A stretch of 64,000 bases of DNA from an uncultured Lachnospiraceae bacterium (GTDB taxonomy: Bacteria; Bacillota; Clostridia; Lachnospirales; Lachnospiraceae): positions 1-64,000 of the forward strand of contig CAJTLX010000010.1 of the NCBI GenBank assembly GCA_910577165.1. Reading direction: 5' to 3'. Positions within the stretch are counted from its first letter, which is position 1; the number at the start of each line of letters is the position of its first letter. Both the position numbers and the translations under genes were made by a program. Positions 63,235-64,000 of the stretch are shown here, piece by piece. The notes below the pieces were generated by a model. That model searched no databases. It was not told the DNA's origin and was given only the letters and a program-made list of their open reading frames with translations.

Positions 63235-64000
63235 ATGAGACATTTAAATCCAGTATATAAAATTGGCTTAAAACAGAGTGCGCGGACAAAAAAGACAATC
63301 GTGCTATTGTTGGTCTACAATTTTTTGCTTGCAGGGCTTGGACTTCTGGTATTTTATTTAACTTTTGACCAGGGAGGACGCGTGAGGGAGAGTGTCGCCT
63401 ACTCCGGTATTTTAACACTCTATTCCGTTATGGCAGCGATGGAGTTTGTTATGATTCTCTTTATTGTGCCCGCCTCCACCGGGGGTGCAGTGGCGGGGGA
63501 GAGGGAGAAGCAGACCCTGGATATCCTGCTCTCCACAAAGATCACGCCGTTTCATATTGTGACAGGAAAACTCGCCGCCTCTATCAGTATGGTGATTTTG
63601 CTTGCCATTTCCTCCATGCCCACCCTTTCGATTGTGTTCAGCATCGGCGGAATTACGTTTTCGGATCTGTTTACCTTTTTGCTCTTGTTAGTCGTTACCG
63701 CGATCTATATTGGAAGCTTTGGAATCTTTTTTTCCGTATGCTGCCGCAAGACAACGGGGGCGACCGTATGCGCGTATCTTGCAATGTTTGTTGTAGTCTT
63801 TTTGCTCCCACTGCTTCTGTTTTTCTTTGAGTTTTTAGAAGCGTTCAGCAACAGAGGATATTGGAATATACGAAGTGTGATGAATTCGATCAGCGGAAAG
63901 CGAACAATCCTGTTATTGTTTAATCCATTAATCTCCTTTATTTCCATATTGCGCGATCAGGCAGGGCGCGGAATTACTCTGATGAGTTCCATCGGCAGCG
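63235..64000 (+). CDS. ABC-2 type permease, cut by the window edge
   Basis: The first 255 codons of a membrane protein. A membrane segment (IVLLLVYNFLLAGLGLLVFYL) follows the short cytoplasmic start, then a loop with AGEREKQTLDILLSTKIT, the hallmark of ABC-2 permeases of the YxlG/NosY type, and at least three more segments. AGGAGG is placed before ATG 63235. The 3' end is outside the window. The substrate is unknown. Confidence 0.88.
   Translation, partial: MRHLNPVYKIGLKQSARTKKTIVLLLVYNFLLAGLGLLVFYLTFDQGGRVRESVAYSGILTLYSVMAAMEFVMILFIVPASTGGAVAGEREKQTLDILLSTKITPFHIVTGKLAASISMVILLAISSMPTLSIVFSIGGITFSDLFTFLLLLVVTAIYIGSFGIFFSVCCRKTTGATVCAYLAMFVVVFLLPLLLFFFEFLEAFSNRGYWNIRSVMNSISGKRTILLLFNPLISFISILRDQAGRGITLMSSIGS

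Overview
The window is a stretch of chromosome from a low-to-mid GC Gram-positive bacterium, most likely a member of the Lachnospiraceae (Clostridia). Supporting this are strong AGGAGG-type ribosome sites, frequent GTG and TTG starts, consensus sigma-A promoters, TrmK, a DnaE with an N-terminal PHP domain, the dgt-dnaG-rpoD-trmK block, BspA-type leucine-rich-repeat surface proteins with bacterial Ig-like domains, and a Gram-positive style lipoprotein amidase. The assignment rests on gene content and motifs read by eye; no database search was run. I saw no tRNA, 16S/23S rRNA, CRISPR array, phage gene or transposase.

Layout. 0-7.6 kb: greA-lysS (minus), a MATE transporter, a secreted M3-type peptidase carrying LysM domains (minus), a PfkB/FruK-family kinase whose catalytic Asp is replaced, and a small XRE regulator (minus). 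7.9-14.9 kb: cell-surface region with an SH3b-amidase lipoprotein, three tandem leucine-rich-repeat proteins and a family 2 glycosyltransferase. 14.9-27.4 kb: housekeeping genes pyrG (minus), ftsH, uvrC, a UPF0340 protein, an AlkD-like protein, an MmcQ/YjbR protein, dnaE and pfkA. 27.5-41 kb: accessory carbohydrate region with an acetyltransferase, a HAD-GH105 fusion, a GH38 alpha-mannosidase, a small membrane protein, a possible toroid glycan-active protein, a HEAT-like protein, an aminotransferase, a zinc-ribbon protein and a GH50-like enzyme. None of these enzymes has a signal peptide and no transporter is next to them, so they probably work on imported oligosaccharides. 41-50.4 kb: a chemoreceptor, hisC-like aminotransferase, ABC-class ATPase, queH, an HD-GYP response regulator and feoAB. 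50.4-57.5 kb: the macromolecular-synthesis operon dgt-dnaG-rpoD-trmK followed by a nucleoside kinase and an XRE regulator. 57.5-57.9 kb: rnpB (RNase P RNA). 58-64 kb: a two-component system and an ABC export cluster that runs off the right edge.

The most interesting non-coding signals are repeats. One family of long nested hairpins (28144-28264 and 38572-38710) has two copies with compensatory base changes; both carry GGAACTAAAAA boxes and end exactly at the Shine-Dalgarno of the downstream gene. A second family (20906-20974 minus, 47975-48046, 50201-50253) lies just after stop codons, two of its three copies at the ends of feoA and feoB. Four 18-bp tandem repeats sit in the ftsH leader, and the 33.3-35.45 kb region holds several independent short tandem duplications.
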